From: Kineosporia aurantiaca JCM 3230
GTDB taxonomy: Bacteria; Actinomycetota; Actinomycetes; Actinomycetales; Kineosporiaceae
Direction of reading: 5' to 3'
NCBI GenBank assembly: GCA_000719025.1
Contig: JODP01000002.1
Coordinates: forward strand, 186,001-250,000
DNA length: 64,000 nt
Below are positions 27,841 through 35,084 of this stretch, piece by piece. Every line of letters begins with the position of its first letter. Positions within the stretch are counted from its first letter, which is position 1. Position numbers and translations under genes: made by a program. The notes under the pieces were generated by a model. That model ran no database searches and was not told where the DNA came from. It saw only the letters and a list, made by a program, of their open reading frames with translations.

Positions 27841-28466
27841 CGCATCGCATCCACGCGAGCGGCATCGCGTTCGCGCGGGGAGGCCCACGTCCGCCGGAAC
27901 GCCCGAGGGTAGGCGCGCAAGAGAGTGCCGACGGTGGTGGTGGCGACCGCCGCCTTCAGCAGGTCACCGGGGATGAACGCCATGCTCAGGACGAAGGTGT
28001 GCCCCAGCGGCAACCGGGTTACCAGCGCCTGGACGGGGATCCCGAGCGCGTAGACCACGCCGATCCCGCCGATCAGGACCCCCAGGGCCGTCCGGAGCAC
28101 CGTCGGTTTGCGCGCCGAGGAGTGCACGATCAGGCCGGTGACGAAGGCTCCGAGCACCCATCCGAAGATGTAGCCCGCGGACGGCCCGGTGAACACCCCG
28201 ATCCCTCCCCGGCCGCCGGCCAGCAGCGGGAGCCCGGCCGCGACCAGGGTGAGCAGGACGATCATGGACAGCGCGCCCAGCCGCGGGCCGAGGATCGCCC
28301 CGGCCAGCATCACCCCGAGGGACTGCGCGGTGATCGGCACGCCCCCGAACGCGCTGAAGCTCCCAGGCAGCCCGAGCGCCGCCATCAGCGCGGCGAAGAC
28401 CGCCACCCGCGCCAGATCGGTGGCATCCAGCGCTCCGGTCAGTCTCAGATCCCGGCTTCTCGGCAT
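27837..28466 (-). CDS. bioY: BioY biotin transporter S component
   Basis: 209 residues, six hydrophobic segments. BioY hallmarks: DLARVAVFAALMAALGL near the start, PITAQSLGVMLAGAILGPRLGALSMIVLLTLVAAGLPLLAGGRGG (the conserved GxRxG-type TM3-4 region), and FTGPSAGYIFGWVLGAFVTG. Binds biotin in the membrane and couples to BioMN downstream. First gene of the operon; the promoter overlaps two TGAACAGCGTTCA sites shared with the divergent TetR gene. A GAGAGAGGG ribosome site precedes the ATG. Confidence 0.95.
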   Translation of the reverse strand: MPRSRDLRLTGALDATDLARVAVFAALMAALGLPGSFSAFGGVPITAQSLGVMLAGAILGPRLGALSMIVLLTLVAAGLPLLAGGRGGIGVFTGPSAGYIFGWVLGAFVTGLIVHSSARKPTVLRTALGVLIGGIGVVYALGIPVQALVTRLPLGHTFVLSMAFIPGDLLKAAVATTTVGTLLRAYPRAFRRTWASPRERDAARVDAMR

Positions 28467-28483
28467 GGTCCCGCCCTCTCTCC

Positions 28484-28496
28484 TGAACAGCGTTCA
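28484..28496. promoter_or_regulatory. Operator 1, BioQ-type palindrome
   Basis: TGAACAGCGTTCA, a TGAAC-N3-GTTCA palindrome. Published actinobacterial BioQ sites are TGAAC-N3-GTTAC-like palindromes of the same 13-bp length. It lies 18 nt upstream of the bioY start, inside its predicted leader. Confidence 0.85.
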
Positions 28497-28521
28497 CCTG
28501 AACAGCGTTCATGACCATAAT
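28493..28521 (+). promoter_or_regulatory. Promoter of the BioQ-like gene, predicted leaderless
   Basis: -35 TTCACC (28493-28498), 17-nt spacer, -10 CATAAT (28516-28521), then 6 nt to the ATG. Transcription would start at the start codon. Operator 2 occupies the spacer, so bound regulator should block it (autorepression). Confidence 0.65.
28499..28511. promoter_or_regulatory. Operator 2, BioQ-type palindrome
   Basis: Exact second copy of TGAACAGCGTTCA, 15 bp centre to centre from the first. It fills the spacer between the -35 and -10 of the divergent TetR gene. Confidence 0.85.
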
Positions 28522-28527
28522 GGGCCA

Positions 28528-29115
28528 ATGGCCAGTTCGGGAAGCCCGCCCAGACGAACCCGGGACGACGTGGCCGAGATGGCCCTGCAACTCCTGGACG
28601 AGCACGGGCTGCCGGACCTGACCATGCGTCACCTGGCCACCGCCCTTGGCGTCCAGCCCAGCGCCCTGTACTGGCACTTCCCGAACAAGCAGGCGCTGCT
28701 GGCGGCGGTCAGCGAGCGGATCCTGGCCCCCGTGCACGAGGTCGTGGTCACGGATCTGCCGATGCCCGAGGCGGTGCTGGTGGTGGGCGGGCGGATGCAC
28801 GAGAGCCTGCTCGCCTACCGGGACGCCTCGGAGCTGGTCTCCAGCTCCCTGGCCCTCGGCCTGGTCGACTCCCCCGTACGCCCGAAGCTGCTGATCGCCG
28901 CGCGCACCCAGGGCGTACCCGATGCCCTGTCCGACGTGGCGGCCGAGGCCGTCATGCACTTCGTCGTCGGATACACCTTCCACGAGCAGCAACGCCTCGT
29001 CGCAGATGCGCTGGGTCTACTGGAATCGGACGAAAAGATTTCCCACGAAGCAGATTTCGTGAAAGCGCTGACGATGATCGCCGAGGGCCTGGCCGCCTCC
29101 ATCGCCCGCGTCTAG
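28528..29115 (+). CDS. bioQ: TetR-family biotin regulator, BioQ-like
   Basis: 195 residues. N-terminal TetR helix-turn-helix (DDVAEMALQLLDEHGLPDLTMRHLATALGVQPSALYWHFPNKQALLAAVSERIL) followed by a helical ligand domain typed as TetR_C. Placed head-to-head with bioY with BioQ-type operators between them, it should repress bioY-ligase-thiolase-bioMN and itself. BioQ normally responds to biotin status through BirA-made biotinoyl-AMP. ATG 28528 has no ribosome site but a -10 element 6 nt upstream, suggesting a leaderless mRNA. Confidence 0.85.
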   Translation: MASSGSPPRRTRDDVAEMALQLLDEHGLPDLTMRHLATALGVQPSALYWHFPNKQALLAAVSERILAPVHEVVVTDLPMPEAVLVVGGRMHESLLAYRDASELVSSSLALGLVDSPVRPKLLIAARTQGVPDALSDVAAEAVMHFVVGYTFHEQQRLVADALGLLESDEKISHEADFVKALTMIAEGLAASIARV

Positions 29116-29179
29116 GACAAAGCCGCCCCAAACGTCCCCCATTCGCCCTACCCTGATGGGACGGCCGCGGGGGTGGGCA

Positions 29180-29569
29180 ATGCAGATCATCGAATCGAGC
29201 GACTTCGGCGTCAGGGCAGCGGTCTACCGGGCCTTCGGCATGCTCGGCTCGGCCGCGGTCGTCCAGCGCCTCGTCGGATCCCGGATGACCCGCTACCAGC
29301 TGAAGCATTCCAACCTCGACGACGAGCCCACCGTGGCCGAGATCCTCGCCCCCGAGTGGGCCCAGCACTTCGCCCGGATGCTGGTGGACGAGCGGGACGA
29401 ATCTCTTCTGGCGGCCATCGACGAGCTGATCGAGACCCGGGGCAAGCAGGAGATCACGGTGGCGATCACCTACGGAGCGCAGCACATGCGGGCGGTGATC
29501 AATCACTTGTACGGCAGGAGTTTTCGGGTGATCGAGTCGGACTGGTTCACGGTCACATCCTGGGTGTAG
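29180..29569 (+). CDS. Small protein, TraB-like C-terminus
   Basis: 129 residues from ATG 29180. The segment VAITYGAQHMRAVINHL resembles the GAgH motif near the end of TraB/PrgY-type domains, and the upstream DERDESLLAAIDELIE resembles their R-D helix, so this may be a short stand-alone TraB-like protein. No signal peptide. ATG 29156 is rejected because a TACCCT -10-like element ends only 1 nt before it. Function unknown. Confidence 0.6.
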   Translation: MQIIESSDFGVRAAVYRAFGMLGSAAVVQRLVGSRMTRYQLKHSNLDDEPTVAEILAPEWAQHFARMLVDERDESLLAAIDELIETRGKQEITVAITYGAQHMRAVINHLYGRSFRVIESDWFTVTSWV

Positions 29570-29585
29570 CGGGCCAGCGGTTCGC

Positions 29586-29789
29586 TCAGGCCTTCTTCAG
29601 CGCCTCGGGCTTGTGCACGGCCTCACCGCCATTGTCGCTGCGCACCAAGTACTGCGGCTCGTCCTTGCTCGCCCGGACCGTGCGCCCGCCGGCCTCGGTG
29701 TCACTGGTGATCTTGCGCAGCACCTCGCCGTCGGCCGTGCCGCCGTGGCTGGACCAGGTGACCCGGTCGCCCTTCTTGAACTCGCTCAT
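29586..29789 (-). CDS. DUF2945 Tudor-like small protein
   Basis: 67 residues matching the hypervirulence-associated TUDOR domain (DUF2945): FKKGDRVTWSSHGGTADGEVLRKIT, then YLVRSDNGGEAVHKPEALKKA. Single small beta-barrel, cytoplasmic, function unknown. Its stop lies 17 nt past the convergent TraB-like gene. Confidence 0.9.
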   Translation of the reverse strand: MSEFKKGDRVTWSSHGGTADGEVLRKITSDTEAGGRTVRASKDEPQYLVRSDNGGEAVHKPEALKKA

Positions 29790-29939
29790 CGCTTTCCCGT
29801 TCGCGGTAGGTGTCCAGCGGGCTGGATCTGCTGACTCTCAGTGATACCGCTTCCGGTCGGGTTGTCCACCGCACGTGGTCCGACCGCTCCCGGTGATCTT
29901 GAGTTGCCGCCGCGAAATGTCCGGTTAGGTTCCTGCACC

Positions 29940-30275
29940 ATGCAGAGCTTCACGGCCCCCTTCCGCATGGTCCTCCGCCTGCCCCGGCCCTTCAGGACCG
30001 CGTTCTGGCTGGCCTTCCCGGCCTGGGCGATCAGCGCGGTGGCCATGGCCGCAGGGAGCGAGGCGCGGTGGCCCCTGCTGCCGTTCCCCGTCGTGATGAC
30101 GACCGCGGGACTGATCCTCGCGCTGAACTTTCGAGGCAATGCGTCCCAGATGATCGAACTGGCCAAGCAGACCGGGGCCGTCACGTTTCCCCTGATCCTG
30201 ACCAGGGCCCTGGGTGTCGGAGTCACGCTGGTAGGACTGCTTTTCATCGGCCTGATCATCTCGGGAAACTTCTGA
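29940..30275 (+). CDS. Small membrane protein, paralogue of the gene at 47005-47376
   Basis: 111 residues, three hydrophobic helices (about 20-38, 45-62, 85-108). Shares with the protein at 47005-47376 an N-terminal LRLPRPFRTAFWLAF-like helix start, a PFP turn and an ALNFRGNAS segment. A TAGGTT -10-like element ends 8 nt before the ATG. No known family. Convergent with the CocE-type hydrolase. Confidence 0.68.
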   Translation: MQSFTAPFRMVLRLPRPFRTAFWLAFPAWAISAVAMAAGSEARWPLLPFPVVMTTAGLILALNFRGNASQMIELAKQTGAVTFPLILTRALGVGVTLVGLLFIGLIISGNF

Positions 30276-30288
30276 CCGGATCGCAGAT

Positions 30289-30314
30289 GGGGCCGCCCGC
30301 AACCGGGCGGCCCC
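30289..30314. terminator. Bidirectional terminator
   Basis: Perfect 11-bp stem GGGGCCGCCCG / CGGGCGGCCCC with a 4-nt loop, between the convergent membrane-protein and hydrolase genes. Confidence 0.85.
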
Positions 30315-30329
30315 ACCCAGGATCCTCGA

Positions 30330-32114
30330 TCAGCTGGTCTGCGGACCCAGCGCGAACGTACCCGCCCCGACGCCGGTCAGCGTGCGGGTGTTCTGCCGCA
30401 GGTACGTGACCAGGAACGGCGACTTGCCGCCCTCGGTGGGCACGTCGTTCTTCGGGTTCTGCAGGGTCAGGTTCAGCAGCGGCTTGGTGACCTGAATCGT
30501 CTTGCCACTGGGCACATCCAGCCAGGCGGAACTGCCGACCGTCCCGATCTGGATGCCGAGCTGGTGACCCGTCTCGAACGTCCAGTCGGTGGACTTCAGC
30601 TCGAAACTGACCTTCCCGGCCTTGGAGATCAGGGCCACGTTCTCGTCGAACATCACCGCGCTGCCGCCGGGGGCGACGTCCCACAGCCGCACCATGACGT
30701 TACCGGTGGCGCCGGCGGTCAGGGTGATCTTCGGGGTGGCGGTCAGGCGCACCCGGTTGGTGGCCGGTTTGGACCAGCTGAAGTAGTAGTTGGTCGCCGC
30801 GGCCAGGGTCCGGGCGTTCGTCGCGGCGGCCGGAACCGGATCGGTGGCGTGCTCCATGTCCCACTGCTGCTGCACGGGAACGGACTTGGCGGTCGGCGTG
30901 ATGGACGATCCGTTGTCGACGTACTCACCGCTGGGCAGCGTCGCGGCCAGGGTGGAGGTCCACTTCGGCCAGGCCTGCTGCTCCCGCCAGACGCCGGTGC
31001 TGTCCTCGATCGCGAACGCCGGGTCCTTGACGGTCGGCGTGATGCCCTTCAGGTACTTGTCGTAGAAGCGCATGACCTCGTCGAAGAACCCGGCCCTACC
31101 CTGCAGCAGCTGCCCGGCACTGTTGGTCTCGTTGCCGCGCACGTGTTCCCACTGCCCCATCCAGCCCCGCTCGGTGCCCTGATGGTTGTCCAGGTACTCC
31201 TGCGCGTCCTCTGGTTTCGTGTTGTTCTCGATGAAACCCTGGGTGATGAACAGCGGGGTGTTGGTGCCTTTGGCCTTGGTCGCCAGGTCCCGGTCCTTCC
31301 AGTACGTCGAGCCCAGGTCCGGGTTGTTGTTGTTCGCCAGGTTGTCGGACAGGCATTCCGGGTGGCTGTCCTCGTAGGCCGCGTTGGCCTTGTACTCGGC
31401 GCTGTCGTCCGCGAGCGTGGGCATCGTGGCGATGTCGTTGTAGGCATTGGGCGTACCGGTCACGTTGGGCCGGGGGACGCCGTTGCTGAACAGGTAGTTG
31501 TACATGTTCCAGACCGGCTCCTGGGCCACGACGGCCTTCAGCGCCGACTGCTTCAGGTCATTGCCGACCAGCCCGGTCACCGCGTCGTAGGACTTGCCGT
31601 ACATCCCGACCTTGCCGGTCGACCACGGCTGTTCGGCCGACCACTGGATCGCGGCCTTCACGTCCGCCTGCTCGCCGGGGCCCACCCAGTCCAGGCAACC
31701 GGTGCTGCCGCCGAATCCGCGCAGGTCGACCATGACGTAGGTGTAGCCACGGTTGAAAAGGTCGGTGCCGGTGGTGAAGTCCGCGAACCGGCTGGAGGGG
31801 CCGGTCTGGGTGAAGCCTTCCGGGCCGGTCTGGCCGGTGTGGCTGAAGTACGGGCCGACGGCCAGGATCACCGGCGTCTTGGCGTCGGCGGCCAGGCCGG
31901 CCGGGCGCAGGACGTCGGCGTGCAGCACGACGTCGCTGCCGTCGGAGGAGGGGAAGTACTCCTCGGTCCACACCGCCCCCTCGGGAACGCGGGGGTTCTG
32001 GTCGTGGGTGATTCCGTCGAGGGGCGCGGCGCTGGCCGTGCCCACCATGGTCAGGGAAAGGGCGGCGACCGTCACGCCGAGCAGGGCGGCGGTCGTCCTC
32101 TTGCGGATCTTCAA
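30330..32114 (-). CDS. Secreted CocE/NonD-type X-Pro dipeptidyl-peptidase-like hydrolase
   Basis: 594 residues, Sec signal peptide ending TASA-A (about residue 29). Alpha/beta-hydrolase core with the nucleophile elbow GMYGKSYDAVTG and His in WMGQWEHVRG; the acid residue position reads GFIENN, so Glu may replace the usual Asp. The last about 200 residues are the X-Pro DPP C-terminal jelly-roll domain (GHQLGIQIG). Extracellular peptidase or esterase; substrate unknown. TTG start is supported by GGAGG 5 nt upstream. Divergent from the YdeI-like gene. Confidence 0.87.
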   Translation of the reverse strand: MKIRKRTTAALLGVTVAALSLTMVGTASAAPLDGITHDQNPRVPEGAVWTEEYFPSSDGSDVVLHADVLRPAGLAADAKTPVILAVGPYFSHTGQTGPEGFTQTGPSSRFADFTTGTDLFNRGYTYVMVDLRGFGGSTGCLDWVGPGEQADVKAAIQWSAEQPWSTGKVGMYGKSYDAVTGLVGNDLKQSALKAVVAQEPVWNMYNYLFSNGVPRPNVTGTPNAYNDIATMPTLADDSAEYKANAAYEDSHPECLSDNLANNNNPDLGSTYWKDRDLATKAKGTNTPLFITQGFIENNTKPEDAQEYLDNHQGTERGWMGQWEHVRGNETNSAGQLLQGRAGFFDEVMRFYDKYLKGITPTVKDPAFAIEDSTGVWREQQAWPKWTSTLAATLPSGEYVDNGSSITPTAKSVPVQQQWDMEHATDPVPAAATNARTLAAATNYYFSWSKPATNRVRLTATPKITLTAGATGNVMVRLWDVAPGGSAVMFDENVALISKAGKVSFELKSTDWTFETGHQLGIQIGTVGSSAWLDVPSGKTIQVTKPLLNLTLQNPKNDVPTEGGKSPFLVTYLRQNTRTLTGVGAGTFALGPQTS

Positions 32115-32177
32115 CCGGACCTCCGGGAGCGATGATGCTTCGGGGAAGTGTCACGGTAACTCTTACTTGTCCGTTTT

Positions 32178-32594
32178 ATGGGATTTGTGGTTCATCTCCC
32201 CTCTACCGCTCACCTCTTGGCGGACGCCTGCCGATCAGCGATCCTGAGGGGCTCCCCTCCGGCCCACACCTTTCCCACCACGCTCGGCGTGATGAAGGGC
32301 GTCGCCAAGATCCCCCTCAGCGCCCAGAACCGCTCCGCGGCCCAGGTGTCGGCGGGCGATGAGATCAACGTGAGGCTGGAGCTCGACACCACCCCACGCG
32401 AGGTGGCGCTGCCCGCGGAGCTGGCCAGTGCCTTCCAGACCGAACCCGAGACCTCGGCCTTCTTCGCCTCACTGTCGGCGAGCAACCAGAAGCTGTTCAC
32501 CACCTGGATCGAGAGCGCGAAGAAGCCCGAGACCCGCGAGCGCCGGGTTTCGGAGTCGCTGGCCAAGCTGCGCGCCGGGCAGACGTTGCGGTAA
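32178..32594 (+). CDS. YdeI/DUF1905-like protein, N-terminus doubtful or truncated
   Basis: From about residue 35 the frame matches DUF1905/YdeI-type proteins: GVMKGVAKIPLSAQNR, AAQVSAGDEINVRLELDTTPREVALPAEL, then the C-terminal helix FTTWIESAKKPETRERRV. The first about 30 residues do not resemble the family, whose members carry about 40 more residues of beta structure there. Either the start is at ATG 32292 or the 5' end has been eroded. Cytoplasmic, function unknown. Confidence 0.65.
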   Translation: MGFVVHLPSTAHLLADACRSAILRGSPPAHTFPTTLGVMKGVAKIPLSAQNRSAAQVSAGDEINVRLELDTTPREVALPAELASAFQTEPETSAFFASLSASNQKLFTTWIESAKKPETRERRVSESLAKLRAGQTLR

Positions 32595-32645
32595 AACGAT
32601 CAATGATGGACGCTCGCCAGCCCTTTGGGTGGACGTCCTGCCCCT

Positions 32646-33542
32646 TTACGCATGGTCGGCGAAGTAGAAACCCTTCTGGGCGTCCTCCATCCACTGGGGG
32701 TGAACCGGCTCCCAGGCCAGCTGCTGCCGAGTGACCTCACTGGAGATCGGGCTGTTCAGCGCGGCGAACATGCCCAGGAAACCGAGGTCTTCGGGCGCGC
32801 AGCTCTCGGCCGGGACATCGAGCCCGGCGGCGATGGTTTCGGCGATGCTGCGGAACGTGATCCCGTCCTCGGCCACCGCGTGCAGCCGGGTTCCGGCGGG
32901 CGCGTTCTCCAGGGCGAGGCGGTAGAGATGTGCGAGATCCCGCTCGTGCACGGCCGCCCAGCCGTTGCTTCCGTTGCCGACGTAGCCGGACGTGCCCCGG
33001 CTGCGGGCGATGCCGATCAGCTGCGGGAACAAGCCGGTGCGATCCAGCTCGCCGTGCACTAGAGCGGGAATGCGCACGACGGACGATCGCACCGACTTCG
33101 CGGCCAGCGCGATGACAGCGTTCTCCGCGTCCACGCGCATTCCGGCCGGAACGACGTCTTCCTCGGTGGCCGGCCGGTCGGTGATGCCTCCCAGCAGCGC
33201 GAGCGTCATTGAGGCATTGGTGGCCACCAACGGCTTGTCGCTGCCCGCCAGCGCCTCCCCAATCGCCGTGACCGCGGCCAACTCCAGCGCGACGGCCTCC
33301 GCCATGTCGGCGGACAAGGTCTCAAAGGCCAGATGAATGACGCCGTCGGCGGCCGACGCGGTGGCCCGCAGCGTTTCGAGGTCGCGCAGGTCACCCCGCA
33401 CGACCTCGGCCCCGGCCGAGGCAACGGCGCCGACCGAGGCGTCGGAGCGGGCCAGACCCACCACCTGATGGCCGGCCTCGAGCAGTTCGGGCACGACCAG
33501 CGAGCCGATATGACCGGAAGCACCCGTGACGAATACGCGCAT
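32646..33542 (-). CDS. NAD(P)-dependent epimerase/NmrA-like extended SDR
   Basis: 298 residues with an N-terminal Rossmann nucleotide motif MRVFVTGASGHIGSLVVPELLEAGH and the ARSDASV cofactor-selecting stretch that suits NADPH. The GYVGNGSNGWAAVHERDLAHLYRLALE region is typical of actinobacterial putative NAD-dependent epimerases. No clear YxxxK. ATG 33542 has GAAGGGGA upstream. Divergent from a TetR gene over a 48-bp dyad, so it is the probable target of that regulator; could be a stress-induced reductase. Confidence 0.85.
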   Translation of the reverse strand: MRVFVTGASGHIGSLVVPELLEAGHQVVGLARSDASVGAVASAGAEVVRGDLRDLETLRATASAADGVIHLAFETLSADMAEAVALELAAVTAIGEALAGSDKPLVATNASMTLALLGGITDRPATEEDVVPAGMRVDAENAVIALAAKSVRSSVVRIPALVHGELDRTGLFPQLIGIARSRGTSGYVGNGSNGWAAVHERDLAHLYRLALENAPAGTRLHAVAEDGITFRSIAETIAAGLDVPAESCAPEDLGFLGMFAALNSPISSEVTRQQLAWEPVHPQWMEDAQKGFYFADHA

Positions 33543-33565
33543 CGGAGATCCCCTTCCCAACGTTG

Positions 33566-33613
33566 ATTGCACTGAGTGGCATCACTATGCAGCGTGATGC
33601 CACTCAGTGCAAT
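33566..33613. promoter_or_regulatory. Perfect 20-bp dyad operator between TetR and SDR genes
   Basis: Two 20-bp arms that are exact reverse complements with an 8-nt centre. Each arm contains its own small palindrome CACTGAGTG/CACTCAGTG, so the site probably holds two regulator dimers. It overlaps the predicted promoters of both divergent genes. Confidence 0.82.
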
Positions 33614-33620
33614 AGCCGGG

Positions 33621-33626
33621 TAGGCT
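33621..33626 (+). promoter_or_regulatory. Predicted -10 of the TetR gene, leaderless
   Basis: TAGGCT followed by 6 nt and the ATG at 33633. The dyad operator ends 7 nt upstream of it. Confidence 0.5.
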
Positions 33627-33632
33627 GGGCGC

Positions 33633-34199
33633 ATGGCCAGATGGGAACCGGGGGCTCGTGGGCGGCTTCAGGCCGCCGCCCTGGAGCTGTTCGCCGAGCA
33701 GGGCTTCGAGAAGACGACGGTCGATCAGATCGCGAGCCGGGCCGGCATGAACCGCCGCTCGTTCTTCCATCACTTCGCGGACAAGCGCGAGGTGGTCTTC
33801 GGCGGTCAGGACACCGATCCCGAGCTGCTCACCGACACGGTTCGCACGCAGCCGGATGCGCTCGGACCGCTGGCCGCAGCTCTGGCCGGCCTACGGGTGG
33901 CCATTGCCGAGCCGTCGGAGCAGTTCCGTGGGGGCGCCGCCGTCCAGGTCGGGGCCTTGATCGCTGCCAGCCCCGAACTGCAGGAGCGGGAGTTCGCCAA
34001 GCGCGCGCATCTGGCCGAGCAGATCGCCGGGGCGCTACGGGAACGAGGGACGCCCGAGGGGGCCGCCGCGGTCTCCGCATGGACTGCGGTCGCCGTGTTC
34101 TTCGTGGCGCGCAACCGCTGGAACCAGCCCGGCAACGAGCGCACCCTAGCCGCTCACATGGACGAAGTCGCCACCGAATTCCTTTCTGCTGAAAGGTAG
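33633..34199 (+). CDS. TetR-family regulator
   Basis: 188 residues. Helix-turn-helix: GRLQAAALELFAEQGFEKTTVDQIASRAGMNRRSFFHHFADKREVVF, the rest helical ligand-binding. Likely autorepressor and repressor of the divergent epimerase-like gene through the dyad at 33566-33613. No ribosome site; predicted leaderless. Converges on the classical SDR gene with a 7-nt gap. Confidence 0.88.
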   Translation: MARWEPGARGRLQAAALELFAEQGFEKTTVDQIASRAGMNRRSFFHHFADKREVVFGGQDTDPELLTDTVRTQPDALGPLAAALAGLRVAIAEPSEQFRGGAAVQVGALIAASPELQEREFAKRAHLAEQIAGALRERGTPEGAAAVSAWTAVAVFFVARNRWNQPGNERTLAAHMDEVATEFLSAER

Positions 34200-34206
34200 A
34201 TTGCTT

Positions 34207-34947
34207 TCAGCCGGGCAGCTGGCTGAGCTCGCCGCCGTCGGCGAACAGCACGGCGCCATTGAGGTAGCTGCTGGCCGGGCTGACCAGAAAGGCCACGATG
34301 TCGGCGATTTCGCTGGGGTCCCCGGCCCGCCCGCGCGCGTTGACCTTGTCCAGGGCCGCGAGGTGCTCACCCAGCATGGCCGTGGTTCCCTCGGTCCGCA
34401 CCGGCCCGGGTGACACGGTGTTGACCCGCACCCCGGAAGGGCCGAATTCGGTTGCCCAGTAACGGGTGAGTAGTTCGGTGCCGGCCTTGGACGCGCCGTA
34501 GGCCGCACCGACCGGAGCAGGCAGGCGCGCCGCGCTCGAGCCGACCAGCACGATCGAGCCCTTCCCGCGCTGGGCCATGGCCGGGGCCAGGGCCCCGACC
34601 AGGAGGAAGGGGGCCCGGGTGTTGATCGCGATGTGCCGATCGAATCCGGCGGCATCGGTCGCGGCGGTCGGCGTGAACTCGTACACCCCGGCGCTGTTGA
34701 CCAGAATGTCCACACCCTTGGCTTTTTCGGCCAGGCGCAGGGTGTCCTCGGCATCGGTGAGGTCGGCGGCCACGAAACGGGCATCCCCTCCGAGCTCCTT
34801 CACCAGGGCCTCGCCCCGGGCCTGATCCCGCCCGTGCAGCACGAGCGAGGCACCCTGAGCAGCCAGAGTGCGGGCGATGGCCTTGCCGATGCCGGAGGTG
34901 GCTCCCGTCACCAGGGCGGTGCTGCCGTGCAGGGAATGGGTGGTCAT
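34207..34947 (-). CDS. Classical short-chain dehydrogenase/reductase
   Basis: 246 residues. Cofactor motif GATSGIGKAIA, NSAG in VDILVNSAGVY, Ser in VLVGSSAARL, catalytic Tyr-Lys in YGASK, and the C-terminal PGPVRTEG. NADP(H)-linked oxidoreductase, substrate unknown. ATG 34947 with GAGAAG upstream. Divergent from the MarR gene with a dyad between them, so probably MarR-controlled. Confidence 0.9.
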   Translation of the reverse strand: MTTHSLHGSTALVTGATSGIGKAIARTLAAQGASLVLHGRDQARGEALVKELGGDARFVAADLTDAEDTLRLAEKAKGVDILVNSAGVYEFTPTAATDAAGFDRHIAINTRAPFLLVGALAPAMAQRGKGSIVLVGSSAARLPAPVGAAYGASKAGTELLTRYWATEFGPSGVRVNTVSPGPVRTEGTTAMLGEHLAALDKVNARGRAGDPSEIADIVAFLVSPASSYLNGAVLFADGGELSQLPG

Positions 34948-35026
34948 GGGTTTCTTCTCTCGCCGTCGTCTCGGTGACGTCCGCACCCGGGGCGGGAGGA
35001 CGTCCGTTCGCGAATACTGTGCCTGA

Positions 35027-35053
35027 CAGATGTTCTGTTGACAAGAACATCTG
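35027..35053. promoter_or_regulatory. Dyad operator between SDR and MarR genes
   Basis: CAGATGTTCT and AGAACATCTG, perfect 10-bp arms separated by 7 nt, in the 137-nt divergent region. The length and symmetry suit a MarR dimer site. Confidence 0.78.
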
Positions 35054-35072
35054 CCGCGCAACGTCTGGCTGC

Positions 35073-35078
35073 TAGAAT
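35073..35078 (+). promoter_or_regulatory. Predicted -10 of the MarR gene, leaderless
   Basis: TAGAAT followed by 6 nt and GTG 35085. The dyad ends 19 nt upstream, over the -35 position. Confidence 0.55.
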
Positions 35079-35084
35079 CGGCCG

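Noticed and set aside
29156..29179. ATG 29156 as start of the TraB-like gene
   Set aside because: A TACCCT -10-like element ends 1 nt before it, so it would be upstream of transcription start.
35038..35043. TTGACA as -35 of the MarR gene
   Set aside because: It lies 29 nt before the TAGAAT -10, too far; it is the loop of the dyad operator.
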